Shown one piece after another: positions 44,701 through 53,588 of a stretch of 64,000 nt of DNA. The DNA lies in assembly GCA_016292015.1 (NCBI GenBank), contig JAEEZY010000023.1, forward strand, positions 1 to 64,000, read 5' to 3'. This DNA comes from Bacteroidales bacterium. GTDB taxonomy: Bacteria; Bacteroidota; Bacteroidia; Bacteroidales; P3. Within the stretch, counting starts at the first letter, position 1, and every line of letters begins with the position of its first letter. The position numbers were made by a program, and so were the translations under genes. The notes below the pieces were generated by a model that made no database searches, was not told the DNA's origin, and worked only from the letters and a program-made list of their open reading frames with translations.

Positions 44701-47382
44701 AGCGTGGTGCCGATAGTGCTGACGGTTCCTGACCCGATAACATTCAACATGACAAGAACCCCCGTGACATGCTATGGTGACACCGACGGTTCGATAATTG
44801 TGACCAATGTGATGGGAGGCACACCTCCATATACGTACACGTTCTACGGGCAGACAAACACTACCGGGGAATTCCTCAATATGCCAGTAACTGGCTTCAC
44901 GCCGATGGTGGTGACTGATGCGAACGGATGCACTGGCACAAACATATATGCCGAAGTTGACGGGCCGGAAAGGCTGGTGGCATACGAGCGTCCCGGGTCG
45001 CATACAAACATCGATTGTTACGGCAACTCGACAGGAAGCATACAGATTGAAGTGTCGAGTGAATACGGAGGAACTCCTGGATATGCGTATGTGTTCAGGG
45101 GAGACACAAACACCACTGGAGCGTTTACGGGGCTGGCAGCTGGAGCAGATGTTGACACGGCGATGGTGATAGATGCGGCTGGGTGCAGCACAACAGTTGT
45201 TATACGGCTCACAGAGCCTGCGTTGCTCACAGTGTCGGTGGATTCAGTTCACAATCCGTTGTGCTATGGTGAGAGCACCGGCTATATCGGTCTTTTGGTC
45301 GAGGGTGGCACAAGTTCGTATGCCTACACCAGCAACGGCAGTGCCTGCGTGGCAAACTATTTCACGCATGTGCCACAAGGTGATTACAGCATAGTGGTGA
45401 CGGATGCGGCAGGATGTACGGCATCGGCGACAGCATCGCTATCGCAACCGACGGAATTGACCGCTACTTCGGTGAAGACGGACTTGCACTGCAAAGGAGA
45501 TGGAACGGGAACCATAGATTTGACTGTGGTGGGAGGAACTCCTTTTGCTGGAGGAGAGTTTGACTACAGTTGGTCGAATGGAGCAACCACGCAAGACTTG
45601 TCAAACCTGCAGTCAGGAGTCTATTGGGTGACAGTCACAGATTCGAACGGTTGCAGCGTTACGGTAAACGACACGTTGAGCGAGCCGGATGGGATGACTC
45701 TGACGTTCTCGCCGAACGACACTACTATCTGCAAACGTCCCGTCGGCAACCAGACTATAGTGTTTTCCGTAGGGGTTACGGGTGGAAGCGGGTCGTACAA
45801 CTACCATTGGTCGAATGGAGGCACGACGTCGTCGATATCGTTGTCAAGACCAAGTGCATCGGCTGTGTATTCGGTTACAGTTACTGATATGGGCAATGGA
45901 TGCGATATGACGGACAGTGTGAGCCTGACGGTCAACTATCCGACAGAGGGTTTTGATGTGAGGAACTATTGCGAAGAGCAGGGGGGGCAATTCTATTGGG
46001 ATGTGTCGAGGTCGTGGTGTTCGGTTGACCTGACACTTGATACATTCTCCACCAGTACGGTGAAGAGGAATGCCAGTGCGAACGGATGTGACTCAACTAT
46101 AGTGCTGAAGCTCGCTATACATCGCAGCAGTGAAGGTGTGCTCACAGAAACGGCATGTGACAGCTATACATGGATAAGGGACGATGGGAGCGAGGTTGTG
46201 TATACAGTGTCGAACAACAGTGATGTTTACCACACACACAATGTGGCAGGATGCGACAGCACCGTCACGCTCGACCTTACCATAAGATACAGCAGTGACA
46301 GCATTTATCGTGACACTGTGTGCGACTCGATGAGGTGGGTTACAGGGAATGATAGTTTATATACGGCAACCACGAACGTGCCATATCCAACGTCGTTGTT
46401 TGCTAACGCTGCAGGGTGTGATTCTACGGTGTATCTGGCCCTAGTGGTGAATTATAGCAGTGTAAGTGTGGATGTCCACGATACATGCGATATATACACA
46501 TGGCCAGTCGATATGCAATCGTACACAGAGTCAACGACGGCACCGCAGGTTGTCCTCGGAGGCACCAACGCTGTGGGGTGCGACAGTACTGTGATGTTGG
46601 ATTTGACGATAAGGTACAGCACATCAGGCATAGACATACAGGAGCATTGCGATTTATACACATGGGCAACGGACGATTCAACCTATACGACTTCGACCAA
46701 TGAGCCTTCGGTGGTGCTGGAGGCAGCCAATACGGCAGGGTGTGACAGTACAGTGACGTTGAATCTAGTTATTCATTATAGTGATACGACGAGAGACGAC
46801 ACGGTGACCATCTGTGAAAACCAGAGCTATGAGTGGAGGGATGTGGAGTATGACACTGCTGGGACATATGAGCGTATATTTGCTACCCAGTATGGGTGTG
46901 ACTCGGTTGTGACGTTTACCTTGATTACAAAAGACACGCATCAGGTGTATGTGTATGACACCTGCAGCTATAAGGAGTTGCCGTGGACATACAACGACCG
47001 TTCGTATGACTACAAGGTGGAGGACGACATTTTTGAGTTGAAGAACCAGTACAACTGCGATTCTACGGTACACTACTACCTGCAGCCGATATGGAAATGT
47101 GAGGAGTTCATACAGTTCCCGACGGTGGTGACGCCCAACGGCGACGGCATAAATGACCGCTTTGTTGTGATAAACCTCTTGGAGGGCGGCTGCTATCCGC
47201 ACAACCATCTCTGCATATTCAACCGCTGGGGATACCTGCTCTATGAACGTGTGAATATCAAAAGCGACGACGAGTTCTGGGACCCTGTGGATATGCCCGA
47301 AGGCACCTACTTCTACCGCTTTGACGGTTACGGCTTCGAAGACAAGACGGAACGCCGAGGGTCGTTTGAGATAATCAAGTAA
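41800..47382 (+). CDS. Giant T9SS-secreted adhesin, paralog of the 33-40 kb protein
   Basis: From the ATG at 41800 the protein has 1860 residues and a signal peptide (MAMKKASWRYIVSLLLAICG). Its plan copies its neighbour: two ~170-residue N-terminal domains (YYGYSVTEMIYTAAEI; GEGTTLVSAAPIYG) with a BIG2-like fold between them, Cys-pair repeats (CDSFVWARTG; CTSYTWTLTG), two HYR-like domains (VVVTDGCGNKDSI; AELQMRDKCGNSSVV), five or so SprB-like repeats (VTCYGDTDGSIIV; LHCKGDGTGTIDL), six more Cys-pair repeats and the type B sorting domain (VVTPNGDGINDRF, FNRWGYLLYE). It lacks the P-domain. T9SS export and surface display are inferred from the sorting domain. Confidence 0.88.
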   Translation: MAMKKASWRYIVSLLLAICGLAGGSVHCQCSNFVVGGRRMTTYDVPVNNYYGYSVTEMIYTAAEIDAQPGTIKSIGFEYAYGTRMTKKSSVAIYMANVVQSEFGSGTDWVVTGLTQVYNGTLNCQLGWNTFQLNGAGFVWTGGSLLVVVDDNSGNYDGPDYKWYCSETSGARVLRVQSETNNYTVSGTGENSVSSRMGTLSTRRPNTQFCIDEDCSRRTGAFVFSGETFIYEMGGGDFEEPTLDTSTSASLHPYTGVVTYASSDESIATVDVNTGEVGFTGVYGTVIITATATYGDYCPVKARYRITVYDGCPVIGEGTTLVSAAPIYGSFKYSYDQMLFTPVEVGTAGRITAVGWNAQSANGQPRALDIYMGETEQSDFATTTDWIESGELRLVYSSTAQTWTAGWNGFEVDFPYSGQKNLVVAVDCGATGSSSVTFVGSATTGNKVIYAYSDTYDMGPSTIGSYAGQKSVSAVRPNTKICVEPCAGPVYHTEVAGTVCDSFVWARTGLTYKESGTYIDKRLTDHGCEDVDTLVVTIAATEYDTVDEQSCTSYTWTLTGETYTQDTVVNDTLTTTAGCDSIVTLRLAIQPELITTIDTGVCQNAYPFDWNGRHYEGPSTDTLHLHAVDGCDSSVVFAVTTLANPSVTLMAPTEAGQCPLTAGVNYTVTTDVTGGSGPYTYTWSGAYEGDEANATIASNGGCGSYAVEVIVTDVNGCQDTNDISFAAADSELPTFESPMTDTVADNIGNCRYTVPNLVDRVRPRDNCGIVSQVQTPAANTVISADTDVKVVVTDGCGNKDSITVHVEVPMTMSGVMNIPTVGSCPEPIGGEYEIGVGIGGGMSPFAFQWRAVDGSRTLTSTDSLFTILSDGKCHDWNVTVTVTDAQGCQLQKNGMFEVSDNQPPQASNMPEPLETTGLLCKFVVPDLTGRAWDNCGLESVVQVPAAGDTVTGLITAELQMRDKCGNSSVVPIVLTVPDPITFNMTRTPVTCYGDTDGSIIVTNVMGGTPPYTYTFYGQTNTTGEFLNMPVTGFTPMVVTDANGCTGTNIYAEVDGPERLVAYERPGSHTNIDCYGNSTGSIQIEVSSEYGGTPGYAYVFRGDTNTTGAFTGLAAGADVDTAMVIDAAGCSTTVVIRLTEPALLTVSVDSVHNPLCYGESTGYIGLLVEGGTSSYAYTSNGSACVANYFTHVPQGDYSIVVTDAAGCTASATASLSQPTELTATSVKTDLHCKGDGTGTIDLTVVGGTPFAGGEFDYSWSNGATTQDLSNLQSGVYWVTVTDSNGCSVTVNDTLSEPDGMTLTFSPNDTTICKRPVGNQTIVFSVGVTGGSGSYNYHWSNGGTTSSISLSRPSASAVYSVTVTDMGNGCDMTDSVSLTVNYPTEGFDVRNYCEEQGGQFYWDVSRSWCSVDLTLDTFSTSTVKRNASANGCDSTIVLKLAIHRSSEGVLTETACDSYTWIRDDGSEVVYTVSNNSDVYHTHNVAGCDSTVTLDLTIRYSSDSIYRDTVCDSMRWVTGNDSLYTATTNVPYPTSLFANAAGCDSTVYLALVVNYSSVSVDVHDTCDIYTWPVDMQSYTESTTAPQVVLGGTNAVGCDSTVMLDLTIRYSTSGIDIQEHCDLYTWATDDSTYTTSTNEPSVVLEAANTAGCDSTVTLNLVIHYSDTTRDDTVTICENQSYEWRDVEYDTAGTYERIFATQYGCDSVVTFTLITKDTHQVYVYDTCSYKELPWTYNDRSYDYKVEDDIFELKNQYNCDSTVHYYLQPIWKCEEFIQFPTVVTPNGDGINDRFVVINLLEGGCYPHNHLCIFNRWGYLLYERVNIKSDDEFWDPVDMPEGTYFYRFDGYGFEDKTERRGSFEIIK

Positions 47383-47387
47383 AAAGA

Positions 47388-47424
47388 AGAGCCCTTCGCC
47401 AACGGCGAGGGGCTCTTTCCTTTT
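47388..47424. terminator. Bidirectional terminator between convergent genes
   Basis: A 13-bp stem, 47388-47400 with 47404-47416, with one wobble, around AAC, followed by TTTCCTTTT. It serves the adhesin and probably the efflux operon on the other strand. Confidence 0.75.
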
Positions 47425-47437
47425 GTGCGACTCTCTT

Positions 47438-47731
47438 TTATACTATTTGTTCGATATTCCAGACGAAGGCTTTTACGCCGACCTCTTTGTTTCGGAGGTC
47501 TAGTTTGCGTACTGTGGTTAGTATCGGCTCAACCTTGTCGTCGTCGACAACACACATCACGGCACTGTTCATCTCGGGCCAAGTGTGGGTGCCACGATGG
47601 GGGTCGCCGTCCACAGAACCGCGTCCTTGCACGTTCTCCCAGAAGGTGAAACCACGGATTTCCAATTTGTCGAGCATATATTCAACACGTGCAGTGTTGG
47701 CTTGGTTGAATACTATCATTATGGATTTCAT
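47438..47731 (-). CDS. PII-like small signalling protein of the efflux operon
   Basis: The 97-residue protein reads like a PII-fold protein: MKSIMIVFNQANTARVEYML strand and helix, then WENVQGRGSVDGDPHRGTHTWPEM (T-loop region, split here by my reading at the glycine-rich turn), and a second strand-helix pair (SAVMCVVDDDKVEPILTTV). PII-like proteins trimerise and bind small ligands to control transporters. It is the last gene of tetR-tolC-mfp-rnd, 63 bp after the pump gene, so a role in sensing or tuning the pump is plausible. Tandem 7-bp repeats end 2 bp before its start codon. Confidence 0.65.
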   Translation of the reverse strand: MKSIMIVFNQANTARVEYMLDKLEIRGFTFWENVQGRGSVDGDPHRGTHTWPEMNSAVMCVVDDDKVEPILTTVRKLDLRNKEVGVKAFVWNIEQIV

Positions 47732-47733
47732 AG

Positions 47734-47768
47734 TTCGAGTTTCAAGTTTTAAGTTTCAAGTTTCAAGT
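47734..47768 (-). repeat. Five 7-bp tandem repeats before the PII-like start codon
   Basis: On the plus strand TTCGAGT, TTCAAGT, TTTAAGT, TTCAAGT, TTCAAGT in register from 47734 to 47768. On the coding strand this is (ACTTGAA)n directly before the ATG at 47731. Confidence 0.8.
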
Positions 47769-47794
47769 TTTCGAGGAGTCAACGTTTTTGGGGT

Positions 47795-50700
47795 CTATAA
47801 ACTCTCCTCTTTTTTGTTTTCGGCGGCGTTATTCAGGTCAATCTCCATGAATACGAACTTCTTGCGGAGCTTTTCTTGCTTTTCCATATCGCCTTTACGT
47901 TCCATGAGACCGTAGAGCACGGGCACCACGATGAGGGTTATGAGTGTGGAGATAAGCAAACCACCGATGACGACGATACCCATCGTGGTCCACATCTCAG
48001 AACCTTCGCTGGCCGAGGTGGCCATTGGTATCATGCCGAGGATGGTGGTGAGTGCGGTCATCATAACAGGTCGCATACGAGACTCGCCCGACATGGCGAT
48101 AGCTTCGTTCAGTTCGTATCCGCGTTCGCGCATAAGGTTGATATAGTCAACCAGCACGATTCCGTTCTTCACCACGATACCGATAAGCAGGATGATACCC
48201 AATGCGCCAATCATGTCGAGGTTGGTGCCGGTTATCAGTAGCGCGAGAATGACGCCGGTGAGGGCGAACGGTATGGACATCATGATGATGAACGGTTTGG
48301 AGAAGGATTCAAACTGTGACGCCATAACGATGTAAACGAGCAGCAGGATAAGGAGTCCGAGCAGACCCATGTCGCCGAAGGTCTCCTGCTGGTCTTCGTA
48401 GCTTCCTCCGAGATGTACATGAATGTCGGCAGGAATGCCCAGTTGGTCTATTTGAGCCTGCACCTGTTCGGCAAGTTGTTTCAGCGATGTCTTGTAAGGC
48501 ATCACTGTGAGGGTGAGGTATCTTTGACGGTTCTTGCGCTCGATGTTTGGAGGACACCAGTATTCCTCGATTTTGGCCAGCTCGTTGAGCTTCACAATCT
48601 GGCCTGTGGCGGTCATGATCGAGAGTTCCTCGATGTCAGTGATGCTGTTGCGGTATTCCTCTTTAAGACGGCATACGATGTCATATTCTTCGCCGTCTTC
48701 TTTCAGGAAGCCGCAGGGCATACCGTTGACTCTATAACGTACGTAGGCAGCCACAGCAGCGTCGTTGAGTCCGTGGAGAGCCAGTTTCTGTTTGTCGAAT
48801 GTTATCTTAAGCTCGGCACGGTCTTCGTCGCGGCTAATCTTGGTGTCTCGGGCTCCTTTGACGTTGTCGTCGATAAGCTTCTTGAGGTCGTGGGCGTAGA
48901 TATTGGTCTGGTCGAAGTCGTAGCCATAGATTTCGAGGTCAAGCTGGTTTGAACCGCCCCCACCCATGCTTCCGCGTGTGACCTGATAGGTTATGATTTC
49001 AGGATATTGTGCCAGCTTCTGTCGTATGGCCTCCTGCATGTCGTTGAGGGAGCGCTTGCGCTCGTACTTCTTGGTGGTGCGGACGGTGAGACTTATCTTG
49101 TTGTTGGTGGTGGAGTTGAACAGGGCGGCGAAGCCTGCATCGTCGTTTGAGCCTGCCGAGGTAGAGTAAACCAGCAGGTCCTCTCCGAGGGCGTCCTGAA
49201 GGTCTTTCTCAATCTGTCGGGCGGTCTTGAGTGTCTCCTCGATGCGAGTGCCGCGCTGCAGCTCAACAGTGACGCTGATTCGTCCGTTGTCCTGCTCTTT
49301 CATGAAGTCCATGCCAATCATGCCTGTGGCAAACGGTATCATGGACACAGCGAAAAGAACGAGGGCGAAAAGCAGGGTGGGTACCTTGTGGTGCAGACAC
49401 CAGCGCAGGAGGTTGGCGTAAGCGTGTTCAATCGAGCGAAACATGCGTCCAAACGTCTTGTTGAAGGTGAGCTTCTTTTTGGCCTGTTTTGCCTTGTATG
49501 CTTCTTCTTCGTCTTTGTTTACAAAGAATTTCTTTTCTTTCAGCATCTTGCTGGCTAGCATAGGGATAAGCGTGATGGCGGTTGTGGTCGAGACGCACAC
49601 CACAATGGTGACAATCCATCCCAGTTCTTTGAACATGATGCCGGCCATGCCGGTGAGCATCGTCAGAGGCACGAACACCGCCACTATCACAAGGGTGGTT
49701 GCGATAACCGAAATCCACACCTCGTTGGTGGCGCAGATTGCAGCCTCGCGTGGATTTTCGCCTCGCTCTATATGCTTGGTGATATTCTCCAACACCACTA
49801 TGGCGTCGTCCACCACCATACCAATGGCTATCGTCAGTGATGCCATAGACACTATGTTCAGCGAGCTGTCGGTGACAAGCAGATAGATGAACGAGGTGAC
49901 GAGCGATATGGGTATCGTCAGTCCGATGATGATTGTGCTTCGCCATTCACCGAGGAATACAAACACCACAAGTACCACGAACAGCAGGGCGTAGAAGATG
50001 GATTCAGAAAGTCCGTTGATGGAGTTCTGTATGCCTTCCGACGAGTCATAAATCATGGTGATGTTTATGTCAGGAGGCAACTGCTTCTTTATCTCCTCCA
50101 TCTTTTTGCGCACCTGTTTGGCGATGGCAACGGTGTTGGCTCCAGTTTGCTTGGTGATGATGAGTCGGGCTCCGTCACGTCCGTTGATTTTCTCGTCGAG
50201 CGAGAGGTCTTTGATGGTATCTCTGACTGTGGCGAGGTCGCGCACGAATATCTGCTTGCCGGTCGGGGTGGTGGTCACCACTATGTCGTTGATGTCCGAA
50301 CTCTCCACGTATTCGCCCTTGACGCGCATCTGGTATTGCTCCTTGCCCATCTTCACGGTGCCGCTCGCCATGTCGAGGTTGTTGGTGCTTATGGCGTTGC
50401 CCACCATCTCTACGCTGAGGTTGTATGCATCGAGCTGCTTGGCGTCGAGGTCTATATAAACGTAACGTTCAGGAGCGCCGCTGACGGTGATGTTTCCGAT
50501 ACCGTCGATGCGGTTCAGCTCGTTGGTTACTTGGTCTTCGATGATCTTGTTTAGGCCTGAGTAACTCTCGTCGGCGGTGAATCCGAATTGGATGATGGGC
50601 ATAGCCGAAGAGTTGAGTTTCAATATCATCGGTCGGCTCACACCGTCGGGCAGGTTGTCGTATATCAGGTCGATATATGAGCGTATGTCGTTCATCGACT

Positions 50701-51007
50701 CGTCGAGGTTGCTCCCCCATTCAAACTCCAGCGTTACCACAGAGATGTTGTCTCGCGAGCTGGAGGTTATGTTTTTCAGACCGTCAACCGAGTTGAGCGA
50801 ATTCTCGATTATCTTGGTGATGTTGGTCTCGATTTCAGAGCCGTTGGCGCCGGCGTAGGTGGTCATCACGGTGATGTACGGTGGGTCCATCTCGGGCATC
50901 TGGTCAATAGGCAGACGCGTGAGCGAGAAAAGACCCAGGATGATGACCGCCACAAATATCAAACCCGTGGTGATGGGTTTGTTGATAGCTGTTTTGTAGA
51001 TTGCCAT
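47795..51007 (-). CDS. RND efflux pump inner-membrane transporter (AcrB/HAE1 type)
   Basis: The 1070-residue protein is a full-length RND pump. TM1 opens the protein (ITTGLIFVAVIILGLFSLTR). The first porter loop has QMPEMDPPYITVMTTYAGAN. TM4 carries the proton-relay aspartates in GMVVDDAIVVLENI, and the second half repeats the fold (GIVVKNGIVLVDYINLMRER). It drives proton-coupled efflux of hydrophobic compounds across the envelope with the MFP and TolC-type genes upstream. The C-terminus has a short charged tail. Confidence 0.94.
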   Translation of the reverse strand: MAIYKTAINKPITTGLIFVAVIILGLFSLTRLPIDQMPEMDPPYITVMTTYAGANGSEIETNITKIIENSLNSVDGLKNITSSSRDNISVVTLEFEWGSNLDESMNDIRSYIDLIYDNLPDGVSRPMILKLNSSAMPIIQFGFTADESYSGLNKIIEDQVTNELNRIDGIGNITVSGAPERYVYIDLDAKQLDAYNLSVEMVGNAISTNNLDMASGTVKMGKEQYQMRVKGEYVESSDINDIVVTTTPTGKQIFVRDLATVRDTIKDLSLDEKINGRDGARLIITKQTGANTVAIAKQVRKKMEEIKKQLPPDINITMIYDSSEGIQNSINGLSESIFYALLFVVLVVFVFLGEWRSTIIIGLTIPISLVTSFIYLLVTDSSLNIVSMASLTIAIGMVVDDAIVVLENITKHIERGENPREAAICATNEVWISVIATTLVIVAVFVPLTMLTGMAGIMFKELGWIVTIVVCVSTTTAITLIPMLASKMLKEKKFFVNKDEEEAYKAKQAKKKLTFNKTFGRMFRSIEHAYANLLRWCLHHKVPTLLFALVLFAVSMIPFATGMIGMDFMKEQDNGRISVTVELQRGTRIEETLKTARQIEKDLQDALGEDLLVYSTSAGSNDDAGFAALFNSTTNNKISLTVRTTKKYERKRSLNDMQEAIRQKLAQYPEIITYQVTRGSMGGGGSNQLDLEIYGYDFDQTNIYAHDLKKLIDDNVKGARDTKISRDEDRAELKITFDKQKLALHGLNDAAVAAYVRYRVNGMPCGFLKEDGEEYDIVCRLKEEYRNSITDIEELSIMTATGQIVKLNELAKIEEYWCPPNIERKNRQRYLTLTVMPYKTSLKQLAEQVQAQIDQLGIPADIHVHLGGSYEDQQETFGDMGLLGLLILLLVYIVMASQFESFSKPFIIMMSIPFALTGVILALLITGTNLDMIGALGIILLIGIVVKNGIVLVDYINLMRERGYELNEAIAMSGESRMRPVMMTALTTILGMIPMATSASEGSEMWTTMGIVVIGGLLISTLITLIVVPVLYGLMERKGDMEKQEKLRKKFVFMEIDLNNAAENKKEESL

Positions 51008-51041
51008 GATTTATTACTTGATTGCGTTAGAGGGTAGTCCG

Positions 51042-51068
51042 ACATGTCTGATATGTCTGACATGTCCG
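51042..51068 (-). repeat. Three 9-bp tandem repeats upstream of the RND gene
   Basis: ACATGTCTG, ATATGTCTG and ACATGTCCG in register (plus strand), 35 bp before the pump start codon. Two of them overlap the palindrome GACATGTC. Confidence 0.75.
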
Positions 51069-51081
51069 ACAATTCTCACAT

Positions 51082-52110
51082 TCATTTTATTATCTCTAGC
51101 TTGCACTTGTCCACCAGTCTTGCCTGCCCCGTCACAACCAGTTCGTCGCCCTCTTTCAGGTCGCCTTCGGTGATGGGCATAATCTCTATGCGGTCGTCGA
51201 AACGCTGCCCCAGCAGCACGGGCACACGGTGGGCCACGCCGTTTTTATTGGTGAACACGTAGCGGTCGTTCGAACCCGTGAGTTTCAAGACGCACTGATA
51301 AGGCACCACTATGGCGTCCACCTCACCCACGGCGAGGTCGGTCTTGACATACATTCCCGGACGGATTTTCTCTTTTGCGTTTGGTATGTTCAGCTTGGCC
51401 TGGAAGGTGTGGCTGGCACGGTCGATGGTAGGATACACAATCTCGATGGTTGCGGGGAACACCTCGTCGGGGTAGATATCGCTGCGAATGTCGATTTTCA
51501 TCCCTTGCTTAACCATCGGGTAGTATGTTTCTGGGATATTGATGATGGCCTTCAGGCGGTTTATCTGAGTGAGCGTCAGTATCGGCGCACCGGTGTACAT
51601 CTCGCCGTCCTCGAAGTTCTTCGCACTTATCACACCCGAGAACTTTGCTCTCACAAAGGTGTTCTGGCTCTGAAATTTCTCGGTTTCGACAAGTTGATCG
51701 TAACCAGCTTTCGTCTGGTCATATACCTGCTGGCTCACGCTTCCGCTGGCTTTCAATGCCTCCACGCGGTCAAGCTCCACCTTGGTGCTGTTCAGGTTGA
51801 TGCGGGTGGTGTTGAGCTGAGTCTGATCCATACGAACGAGCATCTGTCCTGCTGCCACTCGGCTTCCTACCTCTACATATATGTGCTCGATATGGCCAGT
51901 GATGGAGGGTGACACATTCATTGTCTCATATCCTTCAAGGGTTGTCGAGAGTTCGAGGCTTTTTGCTATGCGCTCGGTTTGGAGGGTTTGCACCTTCACT
52001 TTTTCAGGGGCCTTCTCAATTTCGGTCTGCTGCTCTTTCTTCTGTCCGCCACAGGCAACCATTGTGACTGTGGCAAGAGCGATGGCTGTTGCTTTGAATA
52101 AGTTATTCAT
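51082..52110 (-). CDS. Membrane fusion protein (periplasmic adaptor) of the RND pump
   Basis: The 342-residue protein has a lipoprotein signal (TMVACGGQ), a barrel-sandwich/lipoyl region (VSPSITGHIEHIYVEVGSRV, with VAAGQMLVRMD), a helical hairpin of about 60 residues, the second half-lipoyl (FVRAKFSGVISAKNFEDGEM) and a beta-barrel part (GMKIDIRSDIYPDEVFPATI). It bridges the inner-membrane pump and the outer-membrane channel. The order tolC-mfp-rnd is a standard tripartite arrangement. Confidence 0.92.
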   Translation of the reverse strand: MNNLFKATAIALATVTMVACGGQKKEQQTEIEKAPEKVKVQTLQTERIAKSLELSTTLEGYETMNVSPSITGHIEHIYVEVGSRVAAGQMLVRMDQTQLNTTRINLNSTKVELDRVEALKASGSVSQQVYDQTKAGYDQLVETEKFQSQNTFVRAKFSGVISAKNFEDGEMYTGAPILTLTQINRLKAIINIPETYYPMVKQGMKIDIRSDIYPDEVFPATIEIVYPTIDRASHTFQAKLNIPNAKEKIRPGMYVKTDLAVGEVDAIVVPYQCVLKLTGSNDRYVFTNKNGVAHRVPVLLGQRFDDRIEIMPITEGDLKEGDELVVTGQARLVDKCKLEIIK

Positions 52111-52132
52111 ATTTGTGTTGTGTTGTTTTTTC

Positions 52133-52164
52133 GTTGATATGTTGATATGTTGATGGGTTGATTG
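52133..52164 (-). repeat. Four 8-bp tandem repeats between tolC-like and MFP genes
   Basis: GTTGATAT, GTTGATAT, GTTGATGG, GTTGATTG (plus strand), 22 bp before the MFP start codon. Confidence 0.75.
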
Positions 52165-52185
52165 TCGCCTGCTAACAGCTGTCTG

Positions 52186-53487
52186 CTACCTTTCTTCCCC
52201 TAGCAGGTTCTCCAGCGACACCTGTGCGTTCAGCACGCTCATCACAGCCTGTATGTAGTTGCTCTGTGCGGTGATGATGTCTGTCGAAGCTGTCGTCACT
52301 TCGAGGTTCGATGCATGTCCGTATTTGAATTTCTCCGAAGTGTTCTTCATCACGCGCATCGTTACGTCGAGGTTTTCCTTCTGTATGCGGTAGGTCTCGA
52401 TGGCGTTGATGAGGTCGTAGCACAGCTGGTTATACTGCACCTGTAATCCATCCTCCGCCTGTTTCTTGCTGTTCAGCATCTCGCGGTATTCGATTTTGGC
52501 TTTCTTGATGGAGGCGACGCGGGTCCCCGACTTCCACAGAGGCAAGCTTATGTTTGCGCCGATGACGTTGGGCGGTGTCATGTTCATTCCCTCGTCCTTG
52601 CCGAAGTAGGTCTTGTAGCTGTACTGGTAGTAGGCCGATAGGGTGGGGGTGAAATCCAGCCACGCCAGCGTCACCTGGTCTTTGGCTATCTTCTCGCTCT
52701 GCACCAGGGTCTGGTAGTCGTAGTTGTTTTCAATATTGAACCCGTTCATCGTAAGCTGTGCTGCTTTGTCCACGTTCATGATATTGTCCAAAGGCGTTGT
52801 GAGCACCAGCTTCGAGTTTACGTCTGCGCCCAGTTGCAGTAGCAGCGTGTTGTAGAGCATCTGCAGCGACCGCTTGTTTGAGTTGATGGTGCTTCTCAGC
52901 GAGGCTACCTGCACACTCACCTTGTCGGCGCTCACCTGTTCCGCTGCACCGGCATTCACCGATGCCTGCGTGGTGCTCTCAATCGATTGCAGGTTCACCA
53001 GGCTCGAATCCAGCAGCTTAACGATGTCCTCCATCACCAGTATCGATACATACACGCTCTTCACGTTCGACATTGTTGTCTGTATCGTCTTTTTCCGTGT
53101 GATGTCGCTCATCTCCTGCGATATTTTACCTATCACGCTACCCATTATCTGCTGGGCGGTGAGTGCCACCGATGCCGTCACACCGAAGGTCCCGTTGGGG
53201 TTCAATGGTATGCTCACGGCAGCCGGCCCCATGTGCATCACCATCTCGTAGCCGCACATGTTCTGGTAGTCGAACGAGGCTTTCACCTGCGGGAACATCG
53301 TAGTTATTGTAGCCCATTTGTCGGCTTCGGCTTTCTTCACGTCCAGGGTGGCGTTCTGCATCGTGTAGTTGTGCTCCACTGCGTATTGTTGTGCTTCGTC
53401 GAGCGAGAGACTCATCGTCTCCTGCGCCTTCGTCGCAACAACTCCGCACACCATCGCCAATCCAATCAATAAAACTTTAGTCTTCAT
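52186..53487 (-). CDS. TolC-type outer-membrane efflux protein
   Basis: The 433-residue protein has a signal peptide (to ATKAQ) and two copies of the outer-membrane efflux protein repeat: the first opens with LSLDEAQQYAVEHNYTMQNA, the second near residues 260-430 with SEKIAKDQVTLAWLDFTPTL and a long helix ending LNAQVSLENLLGEE. It should form the exit duct of the tripartite pump. It is the first structural gene after the TetR regulator. Confidence 0.92.
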   Translation of the reverse strand: MKTKVLLIGLAMVCGVVATKAQETMSLSLDEAQQYAVEHNYTMQNATLDVKKAEADKWATITTMFPQVKASFDYQNMCGYEMVMHMGPAAVSIPLNPNGTFGVTASVALTAQQIMGSVIGKISQEMSDITRKKTIQTTMSNVKSVYVSILVMEDIVKLLDSSLVNLQSIESTTQASVNAGAAEQVSADKVSVQVASLRSTINSNKRSLQMLYNTLLLQLGADVNSKLVLTTPLDNIMNVDKAAQLTMNGFNIENNYDYQTLVQSEKIAKDQVTLAWLDFTPTLSAYYQYSYKTYFGKDEGMNMTPPNVIGANISLPLWKSGTRVASIKKAKIEYREMLNSKKQAEDGLQVQYNQLCYDLINAIETYRIQKENLDVTMRVMKNTSEKFKYGHASNLEVTTASTDIITAQSNYIQAVMSVLNAQVSLENLLGEER

Positions 53488-53547
53488 TATTATTATGTGT
53501 GTTATTTCGTAAATGTGTTATCGTGTCATTTTTTTTGATTCTTAATT

Positions 53548-53571
53548 CCCCCTCGCCTTGAGGAGAGGGGG
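53548..53571. terminator. C/G-rich hairpin between tetR and tolC
   Basis: An 11-bp imperfect stem (CCCCCTCGCCT 53548-53558 with AGGAGAGGGGG 53561-53571). Flanking CTAGGGGGT and a T-run at 53529-53536 (A-run on the other strand) give it the look of a widespread intergenic repeat as much as a terminator. Confidence 0.45.
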
Positions 53572-53588
53572 CTAGGGGGTGAGGCTTC

